Below, one piece after another: positions 1 through 7,377 of a DNA stretch of 64,000 nt. How positions within the stretch are numbered: position 1 is the first letter of the stretch; every line of letters starts with the position of its first letter. A program made the translations under genes and the position numbers. This DNA comes from Clostridiales bacterium GWF2_38_85 (lineage in GTDB: Bacteria; Bacillota; Clostridia; Oscillospirales; CAG-382): positions 1 to 64,000 of the forward strand of contig MGOY01000018.1 in the NCBI GenBank assembly GCA_001797275.1, written 5' to 3'. The notes beneath the pieces are model-generated. The model searched no databases. It was not told the origin of the DNA and saw nothing but the letters and a program-made list of their open reading frames with translations.

Positions 1-1
1 C

Positions 2-127
2 AGCATAAATTATATATTGATTGCATTCAATTCATGGTATGCCGATAATGATGAATCTATATATTTCGATAACTTCGGCTTCAACGGGCTGTACACAAGT
101 AGCGATCTGATGCCTACAGAGTATTGA
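2..127 (+). CDS. 3' end of an unidentified protein (partial)
   Basis: An open frame enters from the left window edge and stops at a TGA at 125-127. The 41 visible residues are acidic and aromatic, with a tail reading NFGFNGLYTSSDLMPTEY, and look like the C-terminus of an ordinary soluble or secreted protein. The opposite-strand 74-aa ORF in the track is mostly hydrophobic low-complexity sequence and is less convincing. No family is recognised. The gene body is outside the window, so function cannot be judged. Confidence 0.45.
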   Translation, partial: SINYILIAFNSWYADNDESIYFDNFGFNGLYTSSDLMPTEY

Positions 128-169
128 TTTAAAATTATTATGCAAGTGGTTGTATCAAAATAGTGCAGA

Positions 170-227
170 ATCAACAAATGGAACCCGAAGCTGTAGAAAA
201 CTACTGCGAGAGGTGACATTTGTTGAT
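170..227 (+). other. Long GA-interrupted stem-loop (possible structured RNA or 3' UTR)
   Basis: A perfect 11-bp outer stem (170-180 with 217-227) encloses a second hairpin, GTAG-AAAA-CTAC (193-204). The internal loops between them carry facing GA steps, as in tandem sheared G-A pairs. It lies in the intergenic space after the partial gene. No known RNA family is recognised. It could be an ordinary 3' UTR structure or a small RNA. Confidence 0.35.
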
Positions 228-252
228 AGAACAAAACTCTGATTGAATCAAA

Positions 253-278
253 GAAAGCGTGCTTTTTAGTACGCTTTC
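253..278 (+). terminator. Stem-loop, possible terminator
   Basis: GAAAGCGT (253-260) pairs with ACGCTTTC (271-278) across a 10-nt T-rich loop. No clean U-run follows, so it is only a weak intrinsic terminator for the gene entering from the left. The rest of 279-448 is AT-rich and shows no gene. Confidence 0.4.
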
Positions 279-448
279 CTCATCTCAAAAATATTATTAG
301 TGATAATTTAATTTTAATTATAATTTTAATAAACATTTGTTTTGTGCGTTCTGTGCATTTTGTTACAGCCACTTTTTGTGTTGAAAATATTTTCTTCAAC
401 GTACCATAACCCATAATAAATAATAATTATATTTTTTGTGAAAAGGTA

Positions 449-477
449 TTGACAAAACAGACCCTTGTTGATATAAT
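449..477 (+). promoter_or_regulatory. Consensus sigma-A promoter of the tRNA-Met/tRNA-Glu unit
   Basis: TTGACA at 449-454 and TATAAT at 472-477 are separated by exactly 17 bp, a perfect vegetative promoter. It lies 46 bp upstream of the first tRNA, as expected for a stable-RNA transcript. Confidence 0.8.
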
Positions 478-523
478 AATCAAGCGTCGTTTGACTAACC
501 CTTATAAAGAGAACGCTAAATAT

Positions 524-600
524 GGCGGAATAGCTCAGTTGGCTAGAGCATTCGGTTCATACCCGACAGGTCGTAGGTTCAAGTCCTACTTCCGCTACCA
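524..600 (+). tRNA. tRNA-Met (CAT), elongator type
   Basis: A complete cloverleaf with encoded CCA. The acceptor GGCGGAA pairs with TTCCGCT (one G-U at the first pair). The anticodon loop TTCATAC carries CAT. The loop sequence GGTTCATACCC matches Firmicutes elongator tRNA-Met rather than the lysidine-modified tRNA-Ile2 found later in the window. It is first in a two-tRNA unit. Confidence 0.92.
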
Positions 601-623
601 GTTTTGCCTTAAAAATTTAATTT

Positions 624-698
624 GGCCCGTTGGTCAAGCGGTTAAGACACCGCCCTTTCACGGCGGAATCAGGAGTTCGATTCTCCTACGGGTCACCA
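624..698 (+). tRNA. tRNA-Glu (TTC)
   Basis: A complete cloverleaf with encoded CCA. Acceptor GGCCCGT pairs with ACGGGTC, and the anticodon loop CTTTCAC carries TTC. It lies 23 bp after tRNA-Met and is probably cotranscribed from the promoter at 449. Confidence 0.93.
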
Positions 699-868
699 AA
701 AATAGCAGTGCAATAAAAGCATTGTTATTTTTATGTAATACGAAATTTACATTGATACAGCTATTAAATACATGATTGTTTAACTTTAAGATTTTATAGT
801 ACAGTACAATATTTTGGAGTGTACAGTAATATATTAAAATCAAAATTACTATGAGAATTACCATGAAT

Positions 869-893
869 AAAGCCTCCCGAATCGAGAGGCTTT
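869..893 (+). terminator. Stem-loop terminator after the tRNA pair
   Basis: AAGCCTC and GAGGCTT form a 7-bp stem around a short loop, followed by TTTATG. It could serve the tRNA transcript on the plus strand or the decayed gene on the minus strand. The stretch 699-868 holds no gene that I can support. Confidence 0.5.
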
Positions 894-896
894 ATG

Positions 897-1660
897 TTAT
901 AATATTTTTATTTTATCGCCAGCATGGATCATACTTAATATTGTCTTGCCATTAAGTACAGCTAATGCGTACATCTTAGTCCATGAGCCACACTGCTTTT
1001 TGGTGCGGTTGATACTTGAGAATAGCTCAGTTGCTTCAGCGCTTGATGTTACCTTGATTGCCTCGTCACCTTCAATACGGATGTGGAAAGAACATAGTCG
1101 GTGAATATCGCTGCCATACTTTCAGAGGATGAATATAAAACTTGTTGTTGACTTTGTTAAGGTCAAGCAATAGCTGGGTTGTTTCACGTATTCCGGCAAT
1201 GGTGCTGTATGTGCGAGCATTTCTGAGAATTGCGAAATATGCTATAGTATCAAGCTCAAACAGGAAAGGGTATGCAATCTTAAAAAAAGTTGCCGATCAT
1301 CAGGTCAGAATGCCAGGATTGCAGCAAATCAGTCAAACAGTCAAAAATATAGAACACCCTTTTGCCTTCTCTTGCAACAAGATTATATACTTCAGTCGTA
1401 AAGCTTACAAAACCACTGTCTGCGTTTACCTGACATATTTTAACCGAGGATTCATCATTGATTATTGCAGGTTGGTTACCGAATCTGACATATACTATTT
1501 TTCGGTTGTCGGTAATAGCTTGCCTGATATATGGGTCAACAACAAAACGATAATCATTAATTGAATCAATCTGCCAGGCAACATTGTCACCAAGCCGAAG
1601 TATATCGATTGATTTATCAAATCCCTTGATTCCTGTGCTGATGCAATCATGTATACCCAT
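897..1660 (-). pseudogene. Frameshifted remnant of a KaiC-like/PEP-binding-domain protein
   Basis: The minus strand reads about 250 codons that resemble the N-terminal RecA/KaiC-like region of large PEP/pyruvate-binding-domain proteins. Typical stretches are GDNVAWQ, VFYIFDCLTDLL and DLMIGNFF, then in the next frame LLLDL and YIHPLKVWQRYSPTMFFP. Two frame breaks are visible: a run of seven T after MIGNFF creates an immediate stop, and a second shift follows FFPH. The open text then ends near 897. Full-length relatives are several hundred residues longer and carry the catalytic domains, which are missing. The ORFs at 1142 (+) and 1495 (-) are shadows. The family assignment is from memory of the motif order. 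Confidence 0.6.
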
Positions 1661-1757
1661 ATGATGCCTTGCTTTCTATGATCATTCCTAATAAAAATGC
1701 AAAATACAATACAAACCCGGTTATAGGTTGAATAATTATTTTGCATTAATTTTCCTG

Positions 1758-2771
1758 TTAATTGACTATTTTCCCATTTGAATAGGTTACTTCACGAGTT
1801 CTGTCGTATATTTTCTGATAATAAGTTGCCTTTCCTTCAAGCTTGCCATTTATAAAGCCACCTTCAACCCAGTCACCATTTGTATAAGTTATTTTCCCGT
1901 TGCCGCTGAAGATACTGTTTACTATACTACCTTCATAGATAATAAAATCATCGCCATATGTAGCTTTATCAAACAACTTAAAATAACACGATGCATCTGT
2001 TTGTTTTCCATTTACAAATTGCCCACGGTAAACAGAGCCGTTGACATATGTATAAACTCCATATCCGTTAAGCTGGTTATCAACAAATGAGCCTGAGTAA
2101 ATATCACCGTTTGAATAGGTTATCTTACCATCACCCTGACAGACTCCGTTAACCATACTACCCTCGTAAATATCGTTATTCCTATATACGGTTTTTCCTA
2201 TACCTTCGATTCTGCCCTGCGACATTTCACCGATGTAAACAGTACCGTCTGCATAAGTATATGCACCCTGACCATCCATAAGACCGTTCTTATAATTGCC
2301 CTCATATTTATCATCATTTTTAAAGCTCATTGTGCAAAAACCGTTTGCTTTGTCATTAGAAAAGGAGCCATCGAGAATACTGTTGTCTGCATATGTAATT
2401 TTTCCGTTACCGCTTCTGACATCATTTTCGAAATTGCCCTGATATATATCACCATTGCTGTATTTGAAAACACCGTGGCCTTGTTTAACGCCGTCAACAA
2501 ATTCGCCGGTATATTCACCATTGTAATATATTTCCGTGTGAACACCGTTGAGCTTGGGTGATTCTTCTGTTTCAATTGATGATATAGCTGCGTGTGATGA
2601 GGTATCTTCTGAGATATCTTTCAATTCGGGAATCTTTCTTTGAACTCCAACTGTAAGAAATATTATTATGGTCAGCAATATCAGTACTGAAAATAATACT
2701 ATCAGCAGGTTAACATTTTTATTCTTCGTTTTCTTTTTTCCATAAAGAATAGGTTTTATCGTTCGTGACAT
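1758..2771 (-). CDS. MORN-repeat membrane-anchored protein
   Basis: 337 aa. Residues about 20-44 form one hydrophobic segment after a basic start, so the protein is probably anchored with the rest outside. From about residue 80 to the end there are ten or eleven MORN repeats of roughly 23 aa, with the usual YxGxFxxGxxxGxGxxxYxxG rhythm (for example GHGVFKYSNGDIYQGNF). MORN repeats form an extended beta sheet used for protein or lipid contacts or as a scaffold. A GGAG site lies 7 nt before the ATG. The start lies inside the 3' end of the upstream gene (53-bp overlap), so the two are probably translationally coupled. Its partner and role are unknown. Confidence 0.85.
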   Translation of the reverse strand: MSRTIKPILYGKKKTKNKNVNLLIVLFSVLILLTIIIFLTVGVQRKIPELKDISEDTSSHAAISSIETEESPKLNGVHTEIYYNGEYTGEFVDGVKQGHGVFKYSNGDIYQGNFENDVRSGNGKITYADNSILDGSFSNDKANGFCTMSFKNDDKYEGNYKNGLMDGQGAYTYADGTVYIGEMSQGRIEGIGKTVYRNNDIYEGSMVNGVCQGDGKITYSNGDIYSGSFVDNQLNGYGVYTYVNGSVYRGQFVNGKQTDASCYFKLFDKATYGDDFIIYEGSIVNSIFSGNGKITYTNGDWVEGGFINGKLEGKATYYQKIYDRTREVTYSNGKIVN

Positions 2772-3105
2772 GTTTTATCTCCGTTATTTCGCAATCGATC
2801 GGGACAGTCAGATATATATTGCCTGTTTCGTCCTTTTCGAGCTTAGTTTTATTTTTATATGAACCGTATATTTTTATTGTCATTATTCCATCATTAATAT
2901 CGACATCATATTTTGAATAATAATATTTTTTATCGGGAAAGATATAAACTTCAAAGGAAACTTCATTTTCTTTAACTTCAACATTTCCAAAACCAAAGTC
3001 ATCCGGTGTGAGTACTTCATTGTGATAATAAAAAACTTCGGTGGATGCAAATATAATTAGAACAGAACATCCGAGCAAAAGTAAAAAAATAATTAATTTA
3101 CGCAT
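2719..3105 (-). CDS. Small secreted or membrane-anchored protein of unknown function
   Basis: 128 aa from the ATG at 3105; the track used a TTG two codons upstream. The N-terminus MRKLIIFLLLLGC followed by a second hydrophobic run is a signal or membrane anchor. LLGC could be an early lipobox. The remainder is charged and beta-rich (KKYYYSKYDVDIND, KIYGSYKNKTKLEKDE). No family is recognised. It is the first gene of an operon with the MORN protein and overlaps it by 53 bp. Its leader is unusual: the strong SD sits upstream of a hairpin that separates it from the ATG (see 3112-3156). Confidence 0.75.
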   Translation of the reverse strand: MRKLIIFLLLLGCSVLIIFASTEVFYYHNEVLTPDDFGFGNVEVKENEVSFEVYIFPDKKYYYSKYDVDINDGIMTIKIYGSYKNKTKLEKDETGNIYLTVPIDCEITEIKHVTNDKTYSLWKKENEE

Positions 3106-3111
3106 AATCAA

Positions 3112-3156
3112 AATTCGTATTCTGAAGATATTATAACAGATACGAATTACCTCCCC
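3112..3156 (-). promoter_or_regulatory. SD separated from the start codon by a hairpin
   Basis: On the minus strand GGGGAGGT (3156-3149) is followed at once by a perfect 9-bp inverted repeat (3148-3140 with 3120-3112, 19-nt loop), then 6 nt, then the ATG at 3105. In linear distance the SD is over 40 nt from the start. If the hairpin forms, the SD comes about 6 nt from the ATG. No other SD is seen nearer the start. Confidence 0.5.
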
Positions 3157-3180
3157 GAAATTTTATTATATATTATATAT

Positions 3181-3209
3181 ATTATAACGATACGGTAGTT
3201 ACTTGTCAA
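3181..3209 (-). promoter_or_regulatory. Sigma-A promoter of the MORN operon
   Basis: Minus-strand TTGACA (3209-3204) and TATAAT (3186-3181) with a 17-bp spacer, a consensus promoter about 75 bp upstream of the first start codon. The rest of 3210-3331 is AT-rich with no gene. Confidence 0.75.
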
Positions 3210-3331
3210 CTTTTGTTGATAATATAAACAGGATTATATTTAAATATAAGATATTTGAAATAAAAACAGAACAATTTGTACATATAAAGCTGTCATCCGT
3301 GAATTATTTTATTCGAATATATTATTAGCTA

Positions 3332-3360
3332 TTGACAGAGACTCAGTCTTATGTTAGAAT
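3332..3360 (+). promoter_or_regulatory. Sigma-A promoter of the solute-binding protein gene
   Basis: TTGACA (3332-3337), 17-bp spacer, TAGAAT (3355-3360), about 100 bp before the start codon. Confidence 0.7.
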
Positions 3361-3459
3361 TATTGCACATAAATATGTATAGGAATCGCAATTAATTTTG
3401 TATTTTTTTCTAACAAAGATAAAATTAATGAATTCTTATCAATTTAATAAGGAAAGGGA

Positions 3460-5010
3460 ATGGATATGAAATCTAACAAAAAACGTATCGGTGCGTTGCT
3501 GCTTTGTATTATTATGGCTTTGTCTTTATTATTAGTATCATGTCAGACTGAAGATGAAACTTCTGATGCCTCAAAAGATTCAAGTCAGGCAACATCAGCA
3601 GCAGAATCAAATTCAAATGTTAATGTTCCCGGTTGGGATGCAGAAGCAAATCGTTGGGTATTAACACTCGACCCAACAAAATACGAGGGTAAGGAATTCA
3701 AGGTTCTCGTTCTTGGCAGCACCTATGGAACATATTCGTCAAGAGAATTTACATTCAGTGAAGAGGATGTCCTGCAGAGTGAGGTCATCAACGAAGCAGC
3801 CGGCAAGAAAAACGATTATATAAAAGAAAATTACGGTGTTGAAATCGTTCCGATTTATGCACAGCAAGCTGATAACATTCTTACACTTATAAGAACCGAT
3901 ATACAGGCAAACTCAGGCTCATATGATGCTGTTATGCCTTATATGGCTTCACTGGCAAACCTTGCTCAAGAAGGTTCTCTTGTCGATATGGCAGAATGCG
4001 ATAATATTGACTTTTCAATGCCTTGGTGGGATCAGTCGTCAATTGAACAACTCTCAGTACATGACAAGGTATTCTTTGCAACAGGCGATATAACCTTACT
4101 TAATAAGGTTTGTGCAACAGCAATTGTTTTCAATAAGGACATTATCCAGACACTCGGACTTGAAAATCCATATGATCTTGTTGATGAAGGAACATGGACC
4201 TTTGATACGATGGTCACAATGGCAAAGAAATATGTTCAGGATCTTGATGGAAATCAAATTTACGATTATAATGATAACTGGGGCTTATCAAGCTCATACG
4301 GCGATGTAATTGAATTTTACATAGCAATGGGGCTTCATCTTGCTGAGCTTGATTCAAACAGAGAACCCATTATAACATTGGGTGATACTCAGTCTGTAAC
4401 AGCGATCCAAAAGATTCTTACTGTTCTTACTGATCGTTCGTGGGTAGTTCATGCTCAGGAACTTTCAGCAATGGGTGCAACTGATATCTGGGATATGTCA
4501 CTCAGAATATTCGGTGAAGGCAGAGCTATGTTCAGAACAAGTGCATTCTCAGCAGTTGAAAAATTAAAAGCAAATTATGAAGTAAACTATGGTATAGTTC
4601 CGCTTCCTAAGGCAGACGAAAACCAGGAAAATTATTATTCATACGTTGCAACAAACGGTACAGTATCAGGTATTGCAATTACAACAGGTGCTCCTGATCC
4701 TGATTTCTCTGCATATATGATAGAGGTTAACGCTGTTGAAGGCAAGAATTATCTCACACCAGCTTATTATGAAACAGTTCTTAAGCTTCAGGGAACAACA
4801 GACCCCGAAAGCATAGAAATGCTTGATTTGATATTTGAAAATGCAGTTTATGATTTAGGCCGTGTCTTTAACTTTGGCGATATAAGCGGTATAATAAGCA
4901 CATTGGCACAAAATTCAAGCACTGATATAGTATCTGAACTTGATAAAAACGAAGATGCTATCAACCAGGCAATACAATCACTGCTCGATGCTTATGATGC
5001 ATTAAGCTGA
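3460..5010 (+). CDS. ABC-type extracellular solute-binding lipoprotein (sugar-type)
   Basis: 516 aa. A basic start, a hydrophobic stretch and the lipobox LLVSC (Cys28) mark a lipoprotein, followed by a Ser/Asp/Ala-rich linker. The mature part has the layout of family 1 solute-binding proteins: FKVLVLGSTYG near the start, DAVMPYMASLANLAQEG, an ATGDITLLNK segment, MFRTSAFSAVEKLK and GIVPLPKADENQENY near the ligand cleft. Such proteins deliver oligosaccharides or related ligands to an ABC permease. No permease or ATPase gene is adjacent, so this is an orphan receptor that would need a transporter encoded elsewhere. It is monocistronic: own promoter and a strong terminator at 5031. An internal ATG at 3466 has better SD spacing and could be the true start. 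Confidence 0.88.
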   Translation: MDMKSNKKRIGALLLCIIMALSLLLVSCQTEDETSDASKDSSQATSAAESNSNVNVPGWDAEANRWVLTLDPTKYEGKEFKVLVLGSTYGTYSSREFTFSEEDVLQSEVINEAAGKKNDYIKENYGVEIVPIYAQQADNILTLIRTDIQANSGSYDAVMPYMASLANLAQEGSLVDMAECDNIDFSMPWWDQSSIEQLSVHDKVFFATGDITLLNKVCATAIVFNKDIIQTLGLENPYDLVDEGTWTFDTMVTMAKKYVQDLDGNQIYDYNDNWGLSSSYGDVIEFYIAMGLHLAELDSNREPIITLGDTQSVTAIQKILTVLTDRSWVVHAQELSAMGATDIWDMSLRIFGEGRAMFRTSAFSAVEKLKANYEVNYGIVPLPKADENQENYYSYVATNGTVSGIAITTGAPDPDFSAYMIEVNAVEGKNYLTPAYYETVLKLQGTTDPESIEMLDLIFENAVYDLGRVFNFGDISGIISTLAQNSSTDIVSELDKNEDAINQAIQSLLDAYDALS

Positions 5011-5030
5011 TAATTCATTTTAATATAATT

Positions 5031-5066
5031 AAAACAACAACCGCTCGTGTGAGCGGTTGTTGTTTT
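5031..5066 (+). terminator. Rho-independent terminator of the solute-binding protein gene
   Basis: AAAACAACAACCGCTC and GAGCGGTTGTTGTTTT form a 16-bp stem with a 4-nt loop 20 bp after the stop codon. A near-symmetric A/T tail lets it work in both directions. Confidence 0.85.
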
Positions 5067-5133
5067 AGATTCGTTAATATAGCGGATATCTGTTAAGTGA
5101 TAATAATTTCACATAGCTATTTTATTAAATTGC

Positions 5134-5179
5134 TTGACAAAGTTGGAATTCTGTAATACAATAATAATAAGGTACCTTA
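5134..5179 (+). promoter_or_regulatory. Promoter with a palindromic operator for the MarR gene
   Basis: TTGACA (5134-5139), 17-bp spacer, TACAAT (5157-5162). Just downstream, at the expected transcription start, lies the perfect 12-bp palindrome TAAGGTACCTTA (5168-5179). A palindrome over +1 is what an autorepressing MarR dimer would use. Its binding by the downstream protein is inferred. Confidence 0.7.
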
Positions 5180-5204
5180 ATAAAATACAAAGGAGTGACA
5201 TGTA

Positions 5205-5717
5205 ATGACACAAAACGAAGAGTTAATGGATTTGTTTCATAAAATGTCTGCTATGACAAGGCGTATGCCACCTCCACCACCGCATGGCTTTGAAGGTCAC
5301 CCGCCAATGCATGGCGATTGCCCACCACCTCCACCCCCGCATGGCTTTGAGGGACACCCACCGATGCATGACAATCATCCGCCACACAGAGCCGGACGAT
5401 TGCTCACAATCCTCAATGAAGAGGGAAGCATGAACCAGCGCAAGCTGGCGGAAATGCTTGACATCAGACCGCAATCGCTTTCAGAAGTAATTGCAATGTT
5501 TGAAGCTGATGGATTGATTGTGCGGGAAGCGAACAGCGAGGACAGACGCGAGTTTTTAGTGTCGCTTACCGAAGCAGGCAAAGAAACAGCGGTAAAAATC
5601 GATTCTCAAAGAAAAAAGCATGCCGATGAATTCTTCTCAGCACTCACCGAAGAAGAAAAAGCAAAATTCCTAGAACTCCTGAAAAAGATTGTCGATTCCC
5701 ACTCAGAAAAGCTATAA
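5205..5717 (+). CDS. MarR-family regulator with a His/Pro-rich N-terminal extension
   Basis: 170 aa. Residues about 65-165 form a winged-helix MarR domain: LTILNEEGSMNQRKLAEMLDIRPQSLSEVIAMFEADGLIVRE is the recognition region and DRREFLVSLTEAGKE the wing. Residues 20-62 contain two copies of an 18-residue unit, PPPPPHGFEGHPPMHGD-like, with many His, Pro and Met, which could bind a transition metal. MarR proteins usually lack such a head. An AGGAG site sits 9 nt before the ATG. The gene is monocistronic, with the operator palindrome upstream and a terminator at 5715-5763. The regulated ligand and targets are unknown; self-repression is likely. Confidence 0.88.
   Translation: MTQNEELMDLFHKMSAMTRRMPPPPPHGFEGHPPMHGDCPPPPPPHGFEGHPPMHDNHPPHRAGRLLTILNEEGSMNQRKLAEMLDIRPQSLSEVIAMFEADGLIVREANSEDRREFLVSLTEAGKETAVKIDSQRKKHADEFFSALTEEEKAKFLELLKKIVDSHSEKL
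5268..5378 (+). repeat. Two-copy 54-57-bp tandem repeat coding for the His/Pro-rich head
   Basis: Both units read proline codons, then CATGGCTTTGA, then a GGxCACCC stretch and ATGCATG. They differ at several third positions, so the duplication is not recent or has been kept under protein-level selection. Confidence 0.75.
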
Positions 5718-5763
5718 CCAAAACAGCTGATATCCAATGGTTTGTCGTATATCAGCTGTTGAT
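5715..5763. terminator. Terminator repeat, left copy (49 bp)
   Basis: AACAGCTGATAT and ATATCAGCTGTT form a long stem immediately after the MarR stop codon. The same 49-bp sequence recurs at 8545-8593 in the same orientation with one difference (T5748 against G8578). The two copies bracket the Zn-ribbon/GNAT/MerR cassette. Confidence 0.8.
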
Positions 5764-5886
5764 GCTTCTTTTAATTTATTTCTTATACTAATTCTCATTA
5801 TAATATTATTTAAAATTAAATTAGTATAAAAATCGAGATAAAATATTCTTAGTGGTGGCTTGTTATCTGTCTTGTATTAAAAATAC

Positions 5887-6837
5887 TTATTTATATGCAA
5901 GAGATAGTATTAATTCATGAAGCTGTTCACCCGTACCTTCTATTAGATTTCTACCAGCGAAACCACGAGTTACTCCGGACATCATATTTAGATGACATTC
6001 ATGAATTACAAAATCAATTGCTTTTATCTTGTCATAATAAGTATTTGCTATTGACCACATATCTATGAATTTATTAAAAAACGGAGTTGCTGATCTTGAC
6101 AGCATTCCATCTTTATTAAAACTTCGCATATATTCACGAAAGATATATGCATAACCACAAGAACAAATAATAAGACCATTTGAAGGTGATATATTTACTT
6201 TTCTACAGTGGTGACATTTCAGTTTACCTTCGTTTGCTAATAAATGTTCATCTCTACCTTGTAGGCAACGAGCATATAATGTAAAGCCTACTTCATCAAC
6301 AAGAACATCGTCACATATACCTTTAGCATTCGTTTGATATAAGCTTCTTATCTTACTTTGAGATATTCTTGGTGACCAAATAAATTTATTCAACATTTTG
6401 GGATTAACATTCTCTAGAAAATCGTTTTTTTCATTTTTTTCACGCTCTAATAGGCGTTTAGAACGCTCTCTTTGTTTCTGATTACGTTGAATAATTTTTT
6501 GCTCTATTTTATCTATAAATTCCGGAGTAAATAATGAGTTTATATAAGAAATAGCTTTCTCTACATCTGATTCACTCTTTACGATTATATCGTTTATCAT
6601 AAACCCATCGTTTAGGATATGTACATTATTTATCACATCAATACTTGATTTACAAAATTTGTATGACCATCCGAATTTACTTGTATAGAACTGCTTTGTT
6701 AAGTCTAACCCATTTTCATTATGAATTAGATTTGAGAAATTTACAAACATTTGATATGTTTTACTGTTCCAAAATAATAACAAAGAATTTTTTGGAGGTT
6801 TGTGATTCTTGTCATATAGTTCATTCCATAAAAGCAT
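5887..6837 (-). CDS. Zn-ribbon protein of unknown function
   Basis: 316 aa from the ATG at 6837, chosen because GGAG lies 8 nt upstream; the track start at 6885 lies deep in the GNAT gene. The N-terminal 110 residues form a small alpha/beta domain (FGWSYKFCKSS) distantly like DUF3788-type proteins. Residues about 130-160 are a charged helix. A four-Cys ribbon follows (CHHC and CSCG), then a helical end with AGRNLIEGTGEQ, a tail I have seen in Zn-ribbon proteins of Firmicutes. The ribbon suggests nucleic-acid contact, but this is inference. It overlaps the GNAT stop by 17 bp, so it is the last gene of the MerR-GNAT-Zn-ribbon unit. It is more AT-rich than its neighbours. Confidence 0.75.
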   Translation of the reverse strand: MLLWNELYDKNHKPPKNSLLLFWNSKTYQMFVNFSNLIHNENGLDLTKQFYTSKFGWSYKFCKSSIDVINNVHILNDGFMINDIIVKSESDVEKAISYINSLFTPEFIDKIEQKIIQRNQKQRERSKRLLEREKNEKNDFLENVNPKMLNKFIWSPRISQSKIRSLYQTNAKGICDDVLVDEVGFTLYARCLQGRDEHLLANEGKLKCHHCRKVNISPSNGLIICSCGYAYIFREYMRSFNKDGMLSRSATPFFNKFIDMWSIANTYYDKIKAIDFVIHECHLNMMSGVTRGFAGRNLIEGTGEQLHELILSLAYK

Positions 6838-7345
6838 TGTTTTTCTCCACTTTTTCAATAAGTTTTTCCATAATGAATTGCCCACCGCTTCTTTTCATAG
6901 GATTACCTATTTTAACTACTTTAAAGCCGCATTTATTTATATAAAAATTATGGTTTCGACGTGAGTATGCAGGAGTTTCTGCACACCATTTGACTGTATC
7001 GGGGAACTTTGTTCCAATAAATCTCCAGATAATCGTACCAATACCTTTGTCTTGATAATCAGCATCTACGAATATATTGCCTAAATAATTAATATTATTG
7101 TCATTTATCCAAACATTGAATGCTCCGATAGGATTATCGTCTTTTGAAACTTTGTATGCTATAAAACCGCTGTTTATATACCATTTTCTCAAGAAATCAC
7201 CGTTATCATAACCATCAGGTCCACCATACAGACAGTCGGTGTGCCTGCGAATATCCTCGTCAAATGCTCTTTTCATAATTGGCGTTATTATGTCGATGTC
7301 TCCTTCTGTAAAAGATTCAAATAGAAGTCCTTCAAAAATCTCCAT
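6821..7345 (-). CDS. GNAT-family N-acetyltransferase
   Basis: 174 aa from the ATG at 7345, which has GAGGAG 9 nt upstream; the track start is an upstream GTG without an SD. The acetyl-CoA loop is seen as YQDKGIGTIIWRF, preceded by the beta-4 strand NYLGNIFVDADY. The end (YINKCGFKVVKIG) is the usual C-terminal GNAT strand-helix. Members move an acetyl group to an amine on a small molecule or protein; the acceptor is unknown. It lies 32 bp after the MerR gene and overlaps the Zn-ribbon gene, so it is probably under MerR control. A drug- or metabolite-modifying role is possible. Confidence 0.85.
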   Translation of the reverse strand: MEIFEGLLFESFTEGDIDIITPIMKRAFDEDIRRHTDCLYGGPDGYDNGDFLRKWYINSGFIAYKVSKDDNPIGAFNVWINDNNINYLGNIFVDADYQDKGIGTIIWRFIGTKFPDTVKWCAETPAYSRRNHNFYINKCGFKVVKIGNPMKRSGGQFIMEKLIEKVEKNNAFME

Positions 7346-7377
7346 AATTAATTTCTCCTCTAATTCATTCACATTGT

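Noticed and set aside
10-234. Minus-strand 74-aa ORF
   Set aside because: Mostly hydrophobic low-complexity sequence that overlaps a more protein-like plus-strand frame and the structured hairpin; no ribosome site.
449-775. Plus-strand 108-aa ORF
   Set aside because: It reads through tRNA-Met and tRNA-Glu (the GGIAQLARAFGS text is translated tRNA).
1142-1564. Plus-strand 140-aa ORF
   Set aside because: Antisense of the decayed KaiC/PEP-like gene, whose minus-strand text matches a protein family.
5223-5474. Antisense 83-aa ORF over the MarR gene
   Set aside because: Arises from the complement of the His/Pro repeats (Trp/Arg-rich text) and has no start signal.
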